A stretch of DNA of 64,000 nt from the NCBI GenBank assembly GCA_964036315.1, contig OZ038485.1, positions 79,840,460-79,904,459 of the forward strand, given 5' to 3'. The notes beneath the pieces are model-generated. The model had not been told where the DNA came from, ran no database searches, and saw only the letters and a list, made by a program, of their open reading frames with translations. Source of the stretch: Acanthosepion esculentum. Lineage: Eukaryota; Mollusca; Cephalopoda; Sepiida; Sepiidae. Below, in pieces: positions 62,337 through 64,000 of this stretch (positions are counted from its first letter, which is position 1; every line of letters begins with the position of its first letter). The position numbers were made by a program, and so were the translations under genes.

Positions 62337-63114
62337 GGCATGCCAATGACTTGTTTCAGGAAACTTATTAGATTCCCTTTTTGACTTACTTTTATACTTT
62401 CTCCTCTTTCGTGTATATCCCTATCTCATGTATTTTTATTTTCTGTCCCTTACAGATTATCGTAATCATCAGCTAACAAACGATGTCATTCAAATGAAGA
62501 GGATATTAGAGAATTTAAAGAATACTGGACGGAAAAGTTTCTTTTTTCATTATATTTTTCTCAACATTCTGAATCCCCATATTCGCTTTCATTTATTTAT
62601 TAAAAATACACCAGCCACAAAATATTATTATTATTACACAGCTAAAATACTGAGTCATTAAGCCATAACATTAAATTGTCTCATATATACGGTTACAAGA
62701 TTCGCAGTGTTTGGTTGTTTTACGACATATCAACATCTTATGGGTCAGTTAATGCCGAAATTTCTTTCCATCTTTGGTAATTTGATTCTTTTCCAAAATT
62801 TATTGCTGCTGATTTTTATTCCAATAATGTATTGCTGATAATTTATTTTTTTTACTATGAAAATGTATTGCAGGTAATTTGTATTTTTAAATTTTTATAT
62901 TTTGGCACCAGATTGCGTTTCATATTTTACACATAGCTGTGGGGGGTCAAATAGGTGCTAGCACTAAGGGTCAATGGAAACAACAGCAATTGTTTAGCAA
63001 GAACAATAGCCACTTTGGAAGCAGCGTTGGGATACAAACAAGTCCACATTCTTTGTAGACATCCCGACTACGGGAGAAAATATAGACGGATGTATATGAG
63101 TATCACAAAGTAAT

Positions 63115-63330
63115 ACATTTTTCTCCATTGACCAATTTCATTCTGGATACTAATTTATTTATCTTCATAATCCTATGCCAATCAATATATCAATGTATTT
63201 CTCTTCATTGACTCATGGTAATCTCCATAGTAAATTGTACCTCATCCTTGTCCAATTCCAATCTCTATACTAATTTATTTCCCTTGATTTGCTCATTTTA
63301 ATTTGTACACTTATCTATATCTCTTCAATG
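63115..63330. repeat. Degenerate ~58-bp tandem repeat
   Basis: Three to four diverged copies of a unit with ATACTAATTTATTTCTCTTC and ATTGACCCAT-like elements. Confidence 0.55.
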
Positions 63331-64000
63331 ACCCATATTTGTATGTCCTCTGAGTCTCAGATTCTCTACATCTTCTTTCCTCATTAGGTGTCCTTCAAGC
63401 TTTAACTACCTTTTTCCTATTCTAATGATTGTCTTCATTAAAACTTTTAAATTTCAGAGAAATAAAGGAATAGGGAAAACACCAAACTGTAAGACATTTA
63501 GTCATTTTTTTAAAATTTGGCTCAATCACTTCTGTTTACTTTTCACTCACGCATCTTTTTGCCTTCCATAAATGTTTTTTGTACTTCCATCGTTCATTTG
63601 TACTATTTTCTATGATTATTTTTTAGAGGAAATGAAATAATATGCGATCGATGTTCACGATAATTTGACTTTCCGTCATGTACATATGTTAGAATAAGCT
63701 GACCAACTTAGAATCTCATAAAATATCTAATATTTTGAGATGTGATTAGGGAAGTCTTGAAATACAAATCTAGGAAAGATGACGAAAACAAAAACAAATA
63801 TATTATATATATAATGCAATTCACTTTTTGTTCACAGTATAATTGCTATTAATTTATTGATGCGGGAAACATTTTCAGGATATATTTATATAACAAACAC
63901 ATTATGTGAATCTTTTTTAGAATATTTACACATCACTTCTTTGGTAATGTAATACAATGACAGCATTCTGCAATTTAATGTAAATACATAAAAAAATATC
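63331..64000. other. Unassigned AT-rich stretch
   Basis: Nothing recognised to the end of the window. Confidence 0.4.

Noticed and set aside
62428..62661. 77-codon frame after a possible acceptor (CTTACAG), considered as a further exon of the SLC16 paralogue
   Set aside because: Sequence is not SLC16-like and no matching donor or phase was found.

Overview
This looks like invertebrate metazoan nuclear DNA, most likely from a cephalopod. That is an inference from the very AT-rich background, the many long (AT)n/(AC)n/(CT)n microsatellites, the dense mix of degraded LINE, Penelope, Ty3/gypsy, Tc1 and mariner relics, and a host gene cut into short exons by GT-AG introns of up to about 9 kb. Nothing is bacterial: there are no operons or CRISPR arrays, and nearly all long open frames are retroelement fragments or microsatellite translations.

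The one host gene I can build completely is an SLC16 (monocarboxylate-transporter-like) gene on the minus strand, 38,010 down to 21,953. Seven coding exons join with consistent splice sites and phases into a 459-residue, 12-helix major-facilitator protein, followed by an AATAAA signal. A second, partial SLC16-like copy (two exon equivalents, apparently damaged) lies on the plus strand at 60,954-61,462, diverging from the first across about 23 kb of transposons.

Layout. 1-5,220: satellite of ~131-bp monomers containing a 262-bp dimeric higher-order block. 5,220-7,000: unannotated AT-rich DNA. 7,015-8,870: EN-RT LINE. 9,751-12,590: almost full-length Penelope-like element (PLE) with direct terminal repeats carrying hammerhead-ribozyme-like folds. 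12,771-18,103: mariner-like inverted termini enclosing a decayed Ty3/gypsy element whose primer-binding-site region is repeated four times. 18,190-21,900: PLE fragment, 5S-rRNA-derived sequence, a long hairpin and microsatellites. 21,745-38,011: SLC16 gene, its introns filled with LINE, PLE, Tc1, MITE-like and SINE-like relics. 38,022-40,500: unassigned. 40,523-45,073: Tx1/L1-type LINE, then a ~112-bp tandem array. 46,900-47,580: PLE fragment. 48,430-49,780: LINE tail and a 480-bp tandem duplication. 50,975-53,145: RTE-like LINE, then a ~117-bp satellite to 55,575. 55,720-56,530: internally inverted PLE. 56,906-57,200: Tx1-like scrap. 58,020-58,990: LINE tail on minus. 59,780-60,480: R2/NeSL-type LINE C-terminus on minus, abutting a 28S rRNA fragment on plus (60,500-60,905). 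60,954-61,462: SLC16 paralogue. 61,470-64,000: mostly unassigned AT-rich DNA.

The most notable observations are the hammerhead-like folds in PLE repeats (two direct, two head-to-head), the reiterated primer-binding site in the gypsy leader, the 28S fragment beside an antisense R2-type LINE, and two LINE 3' ends each followed directly by a ~115-bp tandem array. Family names rest on motif recognition by eye; no database search was run.
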